Assembly: GCF_900083545.1 (NCBI RefSeq)
Contig: NZ_LT559262.1
Coordinates: forward strand, 2,451,673-2,515,672
DNA: 64,000 bases
Origin: Alistipes provencensis
GTDB taxonomy: Bacteria; Bacteroidota; Bacteroidia; Bacteroidales; Rikenellaceae
Direction: 5' to 3'
Both the position numbers and the translations under genes were made by a program. The notes under the pieces are model-generated. The model was not told the origin of the DNA. It saw only the letters and a list, made by a program, of their open reading frames with translations, and did not search any database. Shown here piece after piece: positions 35,078-44,590 of this stretch; within the stretch, counting starts at the first letter, position 1, and every line of letters begins with the position of its first letter.

Positions 35078-38000
35078 TTAGAACTTGAGGCTGACACCGC
35101 CGCCGAAATATTTCATGACCGGATAGGCGCTGCCGTCGCCGTCGTTGGATTCAGGGTCGTATTCCTTGAATTCGGAGAGCGTGAACAGGTTGGTTGCCGT
35201 CACATAGAAGCGCAGGTTCGACATGCCGACCTTCTTGGAGATGCGCTGGGGCAGCGTGTACCCGATCTGGACATTCTTCAGACGCAGGTAGGAACCGTCT
35301 TTCAGCCAGAACGTCGAGAAGCGGTGGTTCTGCTCCGATGTGGAGGGAGAGAGACTCGGATAGGTGGCGTGCTCCTTGTTCTCGGGCGTCCAGCGGCCGA
35401 GGTGGTGGTGCATGGCGCCGCTGATGCCTTGGAATTCCCAGTAGCCGTAGCCGTTCACATAGATGTCCGAATTGGTCGCTCCTTGGAAGAAAAGCTCGAA
35501 GTCGAAATTGCGCCAGTTGCCGCCCACGCTGAATCCGTAGATGACCTCGGGAACTTGGGTACGCCCGACGGGCACGACGTCGTAATTGTCGGTCTTGCCG
35601 TCGCCGTTGATGTCGCGGTACTTGATGTCGCCCAATTTGGGTCTGTCGGTGAATCCCGACGGCAGGGCGTCGATCTCCTCCTCGGAGTTGTAGAAGCCGT
35701 CGGCGATCAGACCGAAGCGCTGTCCGATGGGGCGTCCCACCTTCGAGAGCCACGGGTAGGTGACGGGACTCTCGCCGCATTCGACGACCTTGTTGCGGGC
35801 GAAGGAGAGGTTGCCCCGAATATAATACCGGAATTTGTTGACGTGGCCGTTGTATCCCAGATCGATTTCGAAACCGCGGTTGACAACCTCGCCGATGTTT
35901 GCCGGAGGGAAGCCCTTGCTGCCGTCGTTCGGAGCCATCATGCCGTAGATGTACGAAATGGTACCGTCGTAGTCGAGAATACCGTGGCGGCGTTCGTGGA
36001 AGTAGTCGCCTGTGAACGAGAGCTTGTTGTCGAAGAATTTGAGGTCCACGCCGATGTTGAATTTGTTGGCGCGCTCCCAGCCTACCTCGGTATTGCCCTC
36101 CTTGCCTTCATAAATGCGGTTCTCGGGGTTGTTCGTTTCGCCGAACGATGGGCGGTTCGATCCCAGTTGGGGGTAGGTTTGCAGATAGTAGTACTTGTCG
36201 GACCCGATGCGGTCGTTGCCGACCTGTCCGAACGATGCGCGGAGTTTCATGTAACTGAAGGCCTTGGCCGATTCGCCCCAGAATCCCTCTTCGGAAACCA
36301 CCCAGCCGGCGGATACTGCCGGGAAGAAACCGTAACGCTTGCTCTCGGAGAACTGCATCGAACCGTTGTATCCGGCATTGAACTCGGCCAGATACTTGTT
36401 TTTGTAGGCGTAGGTTACACGGCCGACGTAGTTGATATAACCGATCGGCAGCGTGGCATCGCTCTGGATCTCCTGACGGTTGAAGGCCAGCAGGGCCGTG
36501 ACGGCGTGGTCGCCGAAAGTGCGGTTGTAGTTCAGTGCCGCCTCGACCACGAAATCGCGCCGGAAAGGACCGTTTCCGGAGCCCGTCCGGATCGAGATGG
36601 GCTCCTCTTCGCGCACCAGTTCGTAGGTGCCCTCCTTGGTGTAATAGTAGGTCGCAGGTCGTTCGTAGAGGTCCCGGCGGGAGCGCATCGACGAAATGTA
36701 GCTGAACATACCGCGTGCGGAGAGGCCTTTGGTGATGAAGTCCAACTGCTGGTTGAGGCGGATCACGCTCTCGAACTTGTTGGTCTTGGAGTGGTAGTAA
36801 CCGCAGCGCGAAAGGGCCATGTAGGGATTGGTCAGGTTCAGGTGGCCTCCGATCGACCCGTCGGGGTTCACATAGTTGAAATAATCGGGCGGGGTGCGTA
36901 CCAAATGTTGGAACAGCTCGTCTCCGGCGCCGTTGTTATGGCGTTCCTCGAGGCGTCCCGCGAGGTCGACGCCGATCGTGGTGGTCTTGGTCACGTTGAA
37001 ATCGAGGTTGGCACGCAGGGCATAACGCTGGAAATAGACGTTCGTGTCGTATTTGCCGTTGTTGAAGTTCTTGTAGATACCGTCGTCGTTGGCGTATCCG
37101 GCCGACACATAGTAACGCATGAACGAAGAACCGCCGCGCACGACCAGCGAATACTGCTGCTTGAAGGCTGCGTTCTTGAGCATGTCGTTGATGTAATCGT
37201 TGTCGGGGTGCGTGTAGGGGCTGGCCTTCGTGCGGAACATTTCGAGGTCATAGGCGCTATACTCGGGGTCCAGACCGACGTTCATCAGCGCTTCGTTGCG
37301 CAGGCGTGCGTAGTCGTACGAACCGAGTTTGTCCGGCAGCCGCGTCGGGGTGCTGGCGGTGAACGATGCGCGGAATGAAACCTCGGGCTTCGATGTGAGA
37401 CCGCGTTTGGTGGTGATCAGGATGACACCGTTGGCTCCGCGCACGCCGTATACGGCCGTAGCCGAGGCGTCTTTCAGAACGGAGAAATTCTCGATGTCCT
37501 CGGGATCGATCTGGGCGTATTCACGTTCCACGCCGTCGACCAGTACGAGCGGGCTGTTGGCTCCGCTGTTGTAGCTGGCCGTACCGCGGATGTAGACATT
37601 GGCGTTGTCCTCGCCCGGACGCCCGCCCGGGTTGCGGGTGAAGACACCCGAGACGCGGCCGCCGATGGCCTGCGTGAGGTTCGTCGTTCCCGTCTTCTGG
37701 ATGGCCGAGGCGTCCGCCGTCGAAATGGACCCGACGACGGTGGCGCGCTTCTGGGTGCCGTATCCCACCACGACCACCTCGTTGATGTTAAGGGCTTCTT
37801 CTTCGAGTGTGATGTCGATGACGGTCCGGCTGCCTACCGTGATCTCTTGGGGAATATAACCCAGCATGCGGAACTCCAATCTGGCGTTTTTACCCGAAAC
37901 GGTGAGTTTGTAGCTGCCGTCCGTGGCACTTACCGTCGCATGGTTGGTGCCGGTTTCTATGACCGCCACTCCAACCAGCTCCTGCCCGTCCTTGTCGCTG

Positions 38001-38092
38001 ACCTTGCCGGAGACGACAGTTCCTTGGGCTTGTAATCCTGCGGTGAATCCGTGGATTAGTGCGAAGATGAATATCAATATATATTTTTTCAT
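35078..38092 (-). CDS. SusC/RagA TonB-linked outer-membrane transporter (second pair)
   Basis: The start MKKYILIFIFALIHG (1004 residues) gives a clean signal peptide; 14 upstream residues in frame are not expected to be translated. A carboxypeptidase-D-like beta domain (VVSGKVSDKDGQELVGVAV) comes first. VVVGYGTQKRATVVGSIST and the plug (GVRGANGVILITTKRG) follow, then a barrel to the C-terminal GGGVSLKF with terminal Phe. It imports oligosaccharides with TonB energy. It lies between two SusD genes and pairs with the one that follows. Confidence 0.93.
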   Translation of the reverse strand: MKKYILIFIFALIHGFTAGLQAQGTVVSGKVSDKDGQELVGVAVIETGTNHATVSATDGSYKLTVSGKNARLEFRMLGYIPQEITVGSRTVIDITLEEEALNINEVVVVGYGTQKRATVVGSISTADASAIQKTGTTNLTQAIGGRVSGVFTRNPGGRPGEDNANVYIRGTASYNSGANSPLVLVDGVEREYAQIDPEDIENFSVLKDASATAVYGVRGANGVILITTKRGLTSKPEVSFRASFTASTPTRLPDKLGSYDYARLRNEALMNVGLDPEYSAYDLEMFRTKASPYTHPDNDYINDMLKNAAFKQQYSLVVRGGSSFMRYYVSAGYANDDGIYKNFNNGKYDTNVYFQRYALRANLDFNVTKTTTIGVDLAGRLEERHNNGAGDELFQHLVRTPPDYFNYVNPDGSIGGHLNLTNPYMALSRCGYYHSKTNKFESVIRLNQQLDFITKGLSARGMFSYISSMRSRRDLYERPATYYYTKEGTYELVREEEPISIRTGSGNGPFRRDFVVEAALNYNRTFGDHAVTALLAFNRQEIQSDATLPIGYINYVGRVTYAYKNKYLAEFNAGYNGSMQFSESKRYGFFPAVSAGWVVSEEGFWGESAKAFSYMKLRASFGQVGNDRIGSDKYYYLQTYPQLGSNRPSFGETNNPENRIYEGKEGNTEVGWERANKFNIGVDLKFFDNKLSFTGDYFHERRHGILDYDGTISYIYGMMAPNDGSKGFPPANIGEVVNRGFEIDLGYNGHVNKFRYYIRGNLSFARNKVVECGESPVTYPWLSKVGRPIGQRFGLIADGFYNSEEEIDALPSGFTDRPKLGDIKYRDINGDGKTDNYDVVPVGRTQVPEVIYGFSVGGNWRNFDFELFFQGATNSDIYVNGYGYWEFQGISGAMHHHLGRWTPENKEHATYPSLSPSTSEQNHRFSTFWLKDGSYLRLKNVQIGYTLPQRISKKVGMSNLRFYVTATNLFTLSEFKEYDPESNDGDGSAYPVMKYFGGGVSLKF

Positions 38093-38127
38093 CGGTGCTG
38101 ATTTACAGATTTGACAATGATTTCGGG

Positions 38128-39807
38128 TTACCATCCCGGATTGACCACCAGTGCGCTGTTCTTGTCCAGCTCGGACTGGGGAATGGGGTAGTAGTACATC
38201 CGCATGGGGAAGGAACGCTCTTCGACGGCGAACTCCTCACCGTAGACGATGGTTCCGCTCTCCTCGGTCACTTTGATCCCGTGAACCGGGCGGTTCAGCA
38301 CGGTTTCCGCCTCGCGCCAGCGCTTCAGGTCGTAGAGGCGTACCTCCTCGAAGGCCAGCTCTACGGTGCGTTCCCGGTGGATCAGTTCCCGCATTTGGCC
38401 TTTGGTCAGACTGCTTACCGGCGGCAGTCCTGCGCGCTGGCGAACTTCATTGACGCAGTCGTAGATCATCTCGTCCGTACACAGGTCGTCGTCGCCTGTT
38501 CCCAGATATTCGTTCATGGCTTCGGCATAGATCAGCAGCACCTCGGCGTAACGCAGTATCTGGTGGTTGTGCAGGGTGTATTTGGTCGGCACGACGCTGG
38601 CCAAGGGATCGATGTGCTTGTAAAGGCTGTAACCGGTCTCGCAGCCGCGCTGTCCGATGGCTGCGGGGTAGTCCTTGCCTCCGGTGTAGAGTTCCACCTC
38701 GCGGCCCCAGAGCGGCACGCCCGAATAGAGTACGCTGGCGTAGAACCGGTCGTCGCGGTTTTCATAGGGCTTCTGGGGGTCGTAGTCCGGGTCCTCGGAG
38801 GGCAGCCGTCCGTTTTTGAGTTCATACATGTCGACCAGCTCTTTCGTGACGCTGGTGCAGGCCCGGCAGCTCTGGTAGCCCGAAGGACCGTTGGCGGCCT
38901 CCACGTCGTTGGTGAGGTTGCGGCATTTGACGATGATCGATTCGGTATTCCCGAAATTGGTGAAGAACAGCCGCTGGTACGACGGGAAGAGTTCGTGGGC
39001 CTTCGTGCCGTCGGGGTTTTTCAATTCGATGACTTGGCGTGCGGCGTCGGCGGCCCGTTTCCAGCGCTCTTGGTCGGGTGAGGCGTAGCGGTGTATCTCG
39101 TTCGACCCCTCGATCGGGCTTTCGTTGAAGAGCGGGCTGGCGGCCATGAGCAGTATTTTCGCTTTCAGACCGTAGGCGGCCCCGCGGGTGAGACGTCCGT
39201 AGTCGTTGTCCGGGTATTTCGTGGGCAGCAGCGGCGCGGCCTCGTCGCACAGGCGGACGATGTATTCCACACAGTCGCCGAACTTTGAACGGGGAATATT
39301 GATGTCGCCCGAAAGGTCGAGAATGTCGTCCATGATCGGGATGCCGCCGTAGCGCTTGACGAGCTCGTAATGCATCAGTGCCTTGCTGAGCAGCGTTTCG
39401 CCCAGATACTGGTTCTTTTTGTTTTGGGACAGGTTTACGGTGAGGTCGATGTTGCGCAGGATGACGTTGGCTTTGCGGATGCCGGTGTAGGTTTCCGCCC
39501 AGCGGGAGTCGGGGTTTCCGCCCGACGCGGCGTTCATCGTGGCGCGGGTGTAGGAGTTGATGCCCGAACTGGTCCCGAGCGGGCTGTATACGGCAAGGTC
39601 CGTGGCGCAGTCGAGCAGAGCGCCGCCGACGCGGTTGAACTGGACGCCGGTGTTGAGGTAGACGTACAGGTCGTTGACGAACATCTCCAGACGCAGGCTG
39701 TCCTTGAAAGCCTCTTCGGCCGACATCTGTTCCAGCGGAACGTAATTCAGATCGCAGGACCAGAGCGTCGTAAGCGATACTATGGCGGTTATGATGAGTT
39801 TTTTCAT
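38128..39807 (-). CDS. SusD/RagB nutrient-binding lipoprotein (pair with 39812-42889)
   Basis: This 559-residue lipoprotein (MKKLIITAIVSLTTLWSC, Cys18) shows the SusD signatures LLSKALMHYELVKRYGGIPIM, YGLKAKILLMAASPLFNE, YAEVLLIYAEAMNEYLG and IHRERTVELAFEEVRLYDLKRW. It starts 4 bases after the stop of its SusC gene. Sequence differs widely from the neighbouring SusD, so the two pairs probably bind different oligosaccharides. Confidence 0.93.
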   Translation of the reverse strand: MKKLIITAIVSLTTLWSCDLNYVPLEQMSAEEAFKDSLRLEMFVNDLYVYLNTGVQFNRVGGALLDCATDLAVYSPLGTSSGINSYTRATMNAASGGNPDSRWAETYTGIRKANVILRNIDLTVNLSQNKKNQYLGETLLSKALMHYELVKRYGGIPIMDDILDLSGDINIPRSKFGDCVEYIVRLCDEAAPLLPTKYPDNDYGRLTRGAAYGLKAKILLMAASPLFNESPIEGSNEIHRYASPDQERWKRAADAARQVIELKNPDGTKAHELFPSYQRLFFTNFGNTESIIVKCRNLTNDVEAANGPSGYQSCRACTSVTKELVDMYELKNGRLPSEDPDYDPQKPYENRDDRFYASVLYSGVPLWGREVELYTGGKDYPAAIGQRGCETGYSLYKHIDPLASVVPTKYTLHNHQILRYAEVLLIYAEAMNEYLGTGDDDLCTDEMIYDCVNEVRQRAGLPPVSSLTKGQMRELIHRERTVELAFEEVRLYDLKRWREAETVLNRPVHGIKVTEESGTIVYGEEFAVEERSFPMRMYYYPIPQSELDKNSALVVNPGW

Positions 39808-39811
39808 GGTC

Positions 39812-42800
39812 TTAGAAGTGAATGTTTATACCGATGCTCGACGATTTCTGGATGGGATAACCGTTTCCGGAGCCCGCATCCTCGGGGTCGATGGTCCGCA
39901 TGTCGGACCAAGTGAAGAGGTTGTATCCACTGTAGTAGATGCGCAGTTTGGACATGCGCAGCTTCTTCGAAATGCGCAGGGGAAGGGTGTAGCCGATCAC
40001 CAGATTTTTCAGGCGCAGGAACGAGGCGTCGTCGACCCAGAAGCTGGAAGTCTGCTTGTAGTTGTGGTCACGATCGGTCAGCGACAGACGGGGGTATTTC
40101 GCCTTGGTCCACGTTGCGGGGTCTTCGGGGACGTAGCGGTTGTCCCAGTGGTATCGGCGGACGTTGCCGGCCATTTCGCTGCCCGAGCCGGAGATGTTCG
40201 TGAAGGCCTGAATCGCTACGCCCGAGAGGTATGCGTCGCGGTTGCCCGCTCCCGAGAAAATGATCTGGAAGTCGAAACCCTTGTACTGCGCATTTGCAAA
40301 GAAAGCGTAGTTGATTTCGCCGAGGTTGCTGTATCCGATCCGATGCTGGTCCTGATTGTCCACCACACCGTCGCCGTTCAGGTCGCGGTACTTGATGTCG
40401 CCGGCATAGGATGTTCCGAAGGTTGTTTTGGGGCTGTTGTAGCGGTCCTGTTCGCTGGTGTAGAGTCCGTTGGCTTGGAATCCGTACTGGGAGTTGATGG
40501 GGTAGCCGACGGCGCTTCGGTAATCGTAGGCGAAAGGTTGCTCGTCGTTGTAGCGGATTTCATTGTGCGCATAGGAGGCGTATCCGCCCAGTGTCCAGTG
40601 GAAATCCTTGATCCGGCCCGAGTAGGCGGCCTCCACTTCGAATCCGCTGTTGTAGGTCTTGCCGACGTTACCCAGCGGCCCGCCCGAGGTTCCGTAACCG
40701 ATCAGGGTCGAGACTGTGTTGCGGGGCGTCAGAATCTGGCTGGTGAATTCGCGGAAATAGTCGGCGCTGATGCTCAGGTGGTCTTTGAACAACCGCATGT
40801 CGACGCCGATGTTGGTTTTCTCGGATTTCTCCCATGTGACGTTGGGGAGATATTGGTGGTGAACATCCTCTACCCAACTGTTGACGTTCTGCGGCTCGGC
40901 ACCTAACGTGTAACGGCCGTTGGCTTGGATGAATGCGGGCAGGTAGAAATAGTAGGGAATGCCGGCGTCGTTGCCGGTGATGCCCCACGAGCCGCGTACC
41001 TTGAAGTAGCTCAGTACGTTTCCGATGTAGTTCTTGATGAAAGACTCCTCCGAGAGCACCCATCCGGCCGAAACTGCGGGGAAGAACCCGTAACGCTTCT
41101 GGGGCGGCATTTGCTCGGTCCCCTGATAGCCGAACGAAAATTCGACGATATACCGCGAGTCATAAGCATAGGTGGCGCGACCGAGCAGGCCCTGATGCGT
41201 GTTGGGCAGGTTTTGCGTGTCGTCGGATCGTTGGCTGTAATTGAAGAACAGGGTAGCGGCAATGAGGTGTTTCCCGAAGGTGCGGTCGTAGTCCAGACCG
41301 GCCTCTACATCGAAAATACGGGTCTTGGCGGCCCCGTAGGAGTTGGAGTTCGCCTGTTTCTTCTCTTCGCCCCAAGTGTTGAAGAGCGGTTTGCCGTCTT
41401 CCCCGTCGCCTGTGTATTCGTAGACGACGTAGCTTTTGCTGCGGTTGATATTGTTCTCGAAGAAGAAGTCGAACGCCAGCGATCCCCGCGCGCGGAGGCC
41501 CTTGGTGATGAAGTCCAGCTTCTGGCCCAATTCGGCCTGCGCTTCCATCGTGCTGTGGGTATAGCGGGTATAACCGCTGTGGTTGAGAATGCCGTAGGGA
41601 TTATTCCGCAGGTCGTTGGTACCGGCCACCTTGTTCCTGTCGTAATACATGGGGAAGGCGTTCGAAGGCAGGGAGTAGATTGCGCTGAACGGGCTGCCGG
41701 CTCCCGGGTTCGAGAGTTGGCGCTGCAATCCGAAGAGATTGATCGAAAGATCCATGCTCTTGGTCAGGGCGATGTCGACGTTCGAACGCAGAGAGTAGAT
41801 CTTGGCGTTGGCGTTCGTTTTGTAAGTGTTGATGTCCTTGTCGGTCTTGTAGATGCCCTCCTCCGAGCGGTAGGAGAGGTTGACGAAATATTTGGCGACC
41901 GAACTGCCGCCTTCTATGCTGAGGTTGTACTTCTGGCCGACGGTCACGTTTTTGAGCGACTGGCCGACCCAATCGACATTGGGGTGTCCCCAAGGGTCCT
42001 GTCCCGAACGGTAGAGGGCAAGATCTTCCTCGTTGTAACGTTGTTCGCCTGCACGGCCGTCGTTGCGCATGGCTTCATTGTGCAGCAGGGCGAAATCGTG
42101 CGAGTCGAGGAATTTGGGCAGTTTGATGGGTTGCTGGAAGGTGATCTGCGTGTTGAATTTCAGCACGGGGCGGCCTTCCTTGCCGCGGCGGGTGGTCGCC
42201 ATGATGGCGCCGTTCGAGCCCCGGAGTCCGAGCACAGCCAGCGCTCCGGCGTCTTTGTAAACGGAAATCTGATCGATCTCGTTGGGGTCGAGGATCGAGA
42301 AGTCGCGGACATGCCCGTCGAGCATGATGAGCGGCGTACTGTTGCGCCACGACCGGAGGCCGCGCACATAGAGCCACGAATAGTCGCTGCCGGGGGCTCC
42401 GCTGTTTTGTGAAGTGGCTATGCCGGGGATCATGCCCGACAATGCCGTATTGGCGTAGTTGGTCGGGAGGTCTGTCAGCTTCGAGCCTTCGATTGTCGAA
42501 ACGGCCGAAGTCATCAACGATCGGTTCTGGCGGCCGTATAAAAGAGCTATTTCAGGGTCGGAATTTCCCCCCCCCTCCAACAAAGTAATTTTCAGTCGGT
42601 GCGTATCGCCTACATACACCTGATTGGCGGCGTATCCCTCCAGCGTGAAGATCAGCGAGGATTTGTCGTTGGGTATCCTTATCGTGAAGTTGCCGTTCCG
42701 GTCAGTCAGCGTGAACATGCGCGATTCCTTGTGCTCGACCAGTACGCCTTCGAGCGGCGTTCCGGCCGGGTCCGTAACCTGCCCCTGCACGGCGACATCC

Positions 42801-42889
42801 TTCTTGTTTTGTGCGGCGGAGTAGCCGGTGCCGAGGCACAGGCACAGTAAAAGCGTCCATAACGCTTTGGGCATTATAGCGTTGCTCAT
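39812..42889 (-). CDS. SusC/RagA TonB-linked outer-membrane transporter (first pair)
   Basis: A 1025-residue protein with signal peptide (MSNAIMPKALWTLLLCLCLG; MPKALW is an alternative start). The beta domain is VQGQVTDPAGTPLEGVLVEH and the plug contains YVRGLRSWRNSTPLIMLDG and GSNGAIMATTRRG. The 22-stranded barrel type follows, ending IGINIHF. At residues 106-108 the coding strand carries nine consecutive G, giving Gly-Gly-Gly with the frame intact. A change of one G would truncate the protein after about 110 residues. It follows the DUF1735 gene by 12 bases. Confidence 0.92.
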   Translation of the reverse strand: MSNAIMPKALWTLLLCLCLGTGYSAAQNKKDVAVQGQVTDPAGTPLEGVLVEHKESRMFTLTDRNGNFTIRIPNDKSSLIFTLEGYAANQVYVGDTHRLKITLLEGGGNSDPEIALLYGRQNRSLMTSAVSTIEGSKLTDLPTNYANTALSGMIPGIATSQNSGAPGSDYSWLYVRGLRSWRNSTPLIMLDGHVRDFSILDPNEIDQISVYKDAGALAVLGLRGSNGAIMATTRRGKEGRPVLKFNTQITFQQPIKLPKFLDSHDFALLHNEAMRNDGRAGEQRYNEEDLALYRSGQDPWGHPNVDWVGQSLKNVTVGQKYNLSIEGGSSVAKYFVNLSYRSEEGIYKTDKDINTYKTNANAKIYSLRSNVDIALTKSMDLSINLFGLQRQLSNPGAGSPFSAIYSLPSNAFPMYYDRNKVAGTNDLRNNPYGILNHSGYTRYTHSTMEAQAELGQKLDFITKGLRARGSLAFDFFFENNINRSKSYVVYEYTGDGEDGKPLFNTWGEEKKQANSNSYGAAKTRIFDVEAGLDYDRTFGKHLIAATLFFNYSQRSDDTQNLPNTHQGLLGRATYAYDSRYIVEFSFGYQGTEQMPPQKRYGFFPAVSAGWVLSEESFIKNYIGNVLSYFKVRGSWGITGNDAGIPYYFYLPAFIQANGRYTLGAEPQNVNSWVEDVHHQYLPNVTWEKSEKTNIGVDMRLFKDHLSISADYFREFTSQILTPRNTVSTLIGYGTSGGPLGNVGKTYNSGFEVEAAYSGRIKDFHWTLGGYASYAHNEIRYNDEQPFAYDYRSAVGYPINSQYGFQANGLYTSEQDRYNSPKTTFGTSYAGDIKYRDLNGDGVVDNQDQHRIGYSNLGEINYAFFANAQYKGFDFQIIFSGAGNRDAYLSGVAIQAFTNISGSGSEMAGNVRRYHWDNRYVPEDPATWTKAKYPRLSLTDRDHNYKQTSSFWVDDASFLRLKNLVIGYTLPLRISKKLRMSKLRIYYSGYNLFTWSDMRTIDPEDAGSGNGYPIQKSSSIGINIHF
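42567..42575 (-). repeat. G9 homopolymer inside SusC gene
   Basis: Nine C on the plus strand, nine G on the coding strand, between the N-terminal beta domain and plug of the SusC at 39812-42889. The frame is open in this sequence. Such tracts are prone to slippage. Confidence 0.9.
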
Positions 42890-42901
42890 TCGTTTGTAGT
42901 T

Positions 42902-43402
42902 TTAGCGTTTTGTAATCCCGAAAAAGAGCGTATTGTACCGGGGTGCGATTCCATATTCCGATACCGATTGAATGCGCAGCGGCAAAATGTACTTTTTGTC
43001 CGCATCGAGTCGAGAGGTGTGGAACGTCACCAGCAGGTCGCCCCTTTCGGTTCCCCTGCGGATGGTGCACTCGAGGGTGGCAGGTTCTACGGTGTAAGCC
43101 GATTCCGGCAGCAGTTCGTAGGCCTGAATGGCCGCCGAAACCTGTTTGGCGGATGCCAGTGAGTCCGTGGCGAGTCCCATTGTCACACGGATGTCGTGTT
43201 CGGGCATGATACTGCCGGAGCAGTAGGCTCCGACGATGTAGGTGGTGTCCCTTGAGAAGTCGAATTTAGTCTGGAAGATTCCGTTCCCGTCGGCCCATGT
43301 GGCCAATGGGAAATAGACGGACGCATACTTCATCTCTTCGTCGTCCTGACAGGACACGAGGAGAAGGGACCCAACTAGGAATAAACGCAGAATTTTCTTC
43401 AT
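42902..43402 (-). CDS. DUF1735-type lipoprotein, first gene of the operon
   Basis: A 166-residue lipoprotein (MKKILRLFLVGSLLLVSC, Cys18) with one DUF1735/BT_3987-like beta domain: VYFPLATWADGNGIFQTKFD, then PLRIQSVSEYGIAPRYNTLFFGI at the end. These domains usually occur in surface glycan-binding proteins placed after SusD. Here it stands alone and first, 12 bases ahead of SusC, so it may be a small accessory to the transporter. It is shorter than most family members, which carry an additional C-terminal binding domain. Confidence 0.75.
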   Translation of the reverse strand: MKKILRLFLVGSLLLVSCQDDEEMKYASVYFPLATWADGNGIFQTKFDFSRDTTYIVGAYCSGSIMPEHDIRVTMGLATDSLASAKQVSAAIQAYELLPESAYTVEPATLECTIRRGTERGDLLVTFHTSRLDADKKYILPLRIQSVSEYGIAPRYNTLFFGITKR

Positions 43403-43471
43403 ACGGGTCGGTTTTAGGTGGTTGTTCCCGATAGGGAGTGAATTAAAAAAAATGTTGGGTGATCACTGTTG

Positions 43472-43503
43472 CAAATATGGAGGTAATGTGATCCGAATAC
43501 AAA
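43472..43503 (-). promoter_or_regulatory. Probable promoter of the 13-gene polysaccharide operon
   Basis: Minus strand: TTTG (43500-43503), 20 bases, CATATTTG (43472-43479), one mismatch to TAnnTTTG. It would start transcription about 60 bases before the DUF1735 ATG. Another TATATTTG at 43536-43543 has no proper -33. Confidence 0.6.
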
Positions 43504-43571
43504 TATGAAATTTGCGATCGTTTATATTTTATTTGCAAATATAAAAATTTGTGACACCAAGACCCGAAGAG

Positions 43572-44477
43572 TTATATGGGCAGTGCGGCCATCCCGGGGT
43601 TATGTTTGAACTCCTCGATGTATTCCGAGGGGGTAAACCGGGTGATCTTTTTGAACTGGCGGTTGAAGTTGGAGATGTTGTTGTATCCGCATTCGTAGCA
43701 GATCTGTGTGACGCTCAGTTCGCCCGTCAGCAGTAGCTTGCAGGCGTATCCGATGCGTAATTCGCTGATATATTGCAGTGTGGATTTTCCGGTCTTCTCT
43801 TTGAAATAGCGGCAGAAGGCGCTGGTGTTCATGCCGGCCGTCCGGGCGATGTCGTCCAGATTAATGTCGTGGATGTAGTCCCGGTTGAGCCGTCCCAATA
43901 CCTTATATATACGGGATTCCCCGTAGGCGGGAAGGCGGAGATCGACGCTGTCGTCGTTGAGCTTTCGCTTGTGGGTCGTGCGGCTCATCATCGAGAGGAT
44001 ATGGATGCACGCCAGCAGGCGGTCGAGCCCCGTCTTGCCGGGCAGCATCTCGATATGGCGCCGTATCGGGGCGTTCGGGGTCGTGTCGAAGCTGATGCCG
44101 TAGCGTGCCATTTCGAGCAATTCCTTGATTTTCAGGAACTCGGGGTAGTTGAGGATTGCGTGGTTGAAAAAGTCCTTGGAAAACTGGATCGTGATGGCGT
44201 GGACCCGCAGGGAGGGATTGCCGTGGTAATAAGCGTCCTCGTTGCGGTACATGTGGGGGAGCAGACTGCCGAAAAATACCAAGTCCCCGTCGGAGAACGG
44301 TTCGATACTGTTTCCGGCGAACCGGGTTCCCGTGCTCTTGATGATGTAGACGATTTCGTACTCGTCGTGGAAGTGCCATGGGTATTTGAAGTAGTCGTAG
44401 TCGCACTTCTTGACTTTGAGCGGAGACCCGCTGGTAAGGCCCAACTGCTCGTACATAATTTTGATCTCGTCTTTCAT
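43572..44477 (-). CDS. AraC-family transcriptional regulator
   Basis: The 301-residue protein is taken from MKDEIKIMYEQLG; an in-frame ATG at 44534 lies upstream of the -7 element at 44502-44509. An N-terminal cupin-type sensor includes YPWHFHDEYEIVYIIKSTGT and DLVFFGSLLPHMYRN. Two HTH units occupy the C-terminal 100 residues (INLDDIARTAGMNTSAFCRYF and VTQICYECGYNNISNFNRQF). It is divergent from uxuA and just upstream of the large operon. It is a natural candidate to switch both on in response to a uronate or arabinose-type signal. No HTCS hybrid sensor or ECF sigma factor is present here. Confidence 0.88.
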   Translation of the reverse strand: MKDEIKIMYEQLGLTSGSPLKVKKCDYDYFKYPWHFHDEYEIVYIIKSTGTRFAGNSIEPFSDGDLVFFGSLLPHMYRNEDAYYHGNPSLRVHAITIQFSKDFFNHAILNYPEFLKIKELLEMARYGISFDTTPNAPIRRHIEMLPGKTGLDRLLACIHILSMMSRTTHKRKLNDDSVDLRLPAYGESRIYKVLGRLNRDYIHDINLDDIARTAGMNTSAFCRYFKEKTGKSTLQYISELRIGYACKLLLTGELSVTQICYECGYNNISNFNRQFKKITRFTPSEYIEEFKHNPGMAALPI

Positions 44478-44501
44478 GGCGGCGGAGTTGATGGGTTTAT
44501 G

Positions 44502-44509
44502 CAAATATA
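44502..44509 (-). promoter_or_regulatory. -7 element for the AraC regulator gene
   Basis: TATATTTG on the minus strand, 25 bases before the ATG at 44477. No clear TTTG is found at the -33 distance, which suits an activator-dependent or weak promoter. Confidence 0.45.
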
Positions 44510-44534
44510 TCAACAGAAGATGCAAAAAAATCAC

Positions 44535-44565
44535 TTGTTTCAGGGCCTTTTATTTTCAAACTTTG
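44535..44565 (+). promoter_or_regulatory. Possible uxuA promoter
   Basis: TTG (44535-44537), 20 bases, AAACTTTG (44558-44565): one mismatch to the -7 consensus, 25 bases before the uxuA ATG. Tentative. Confidence 0.35.
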
Positions 44566-44590
44566 GGTATTTATTATAATATTTGATTTT

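Noticed and set aside
43471..43547. Repeated GCAAATAT-like words upstream of the large operon, considered as AraC binding sites
   Set aside because: They coincide with the TAnnTTTG-type -7 sequence on the other strand and with AT-rich background, so they are not independent evidence for an operator.
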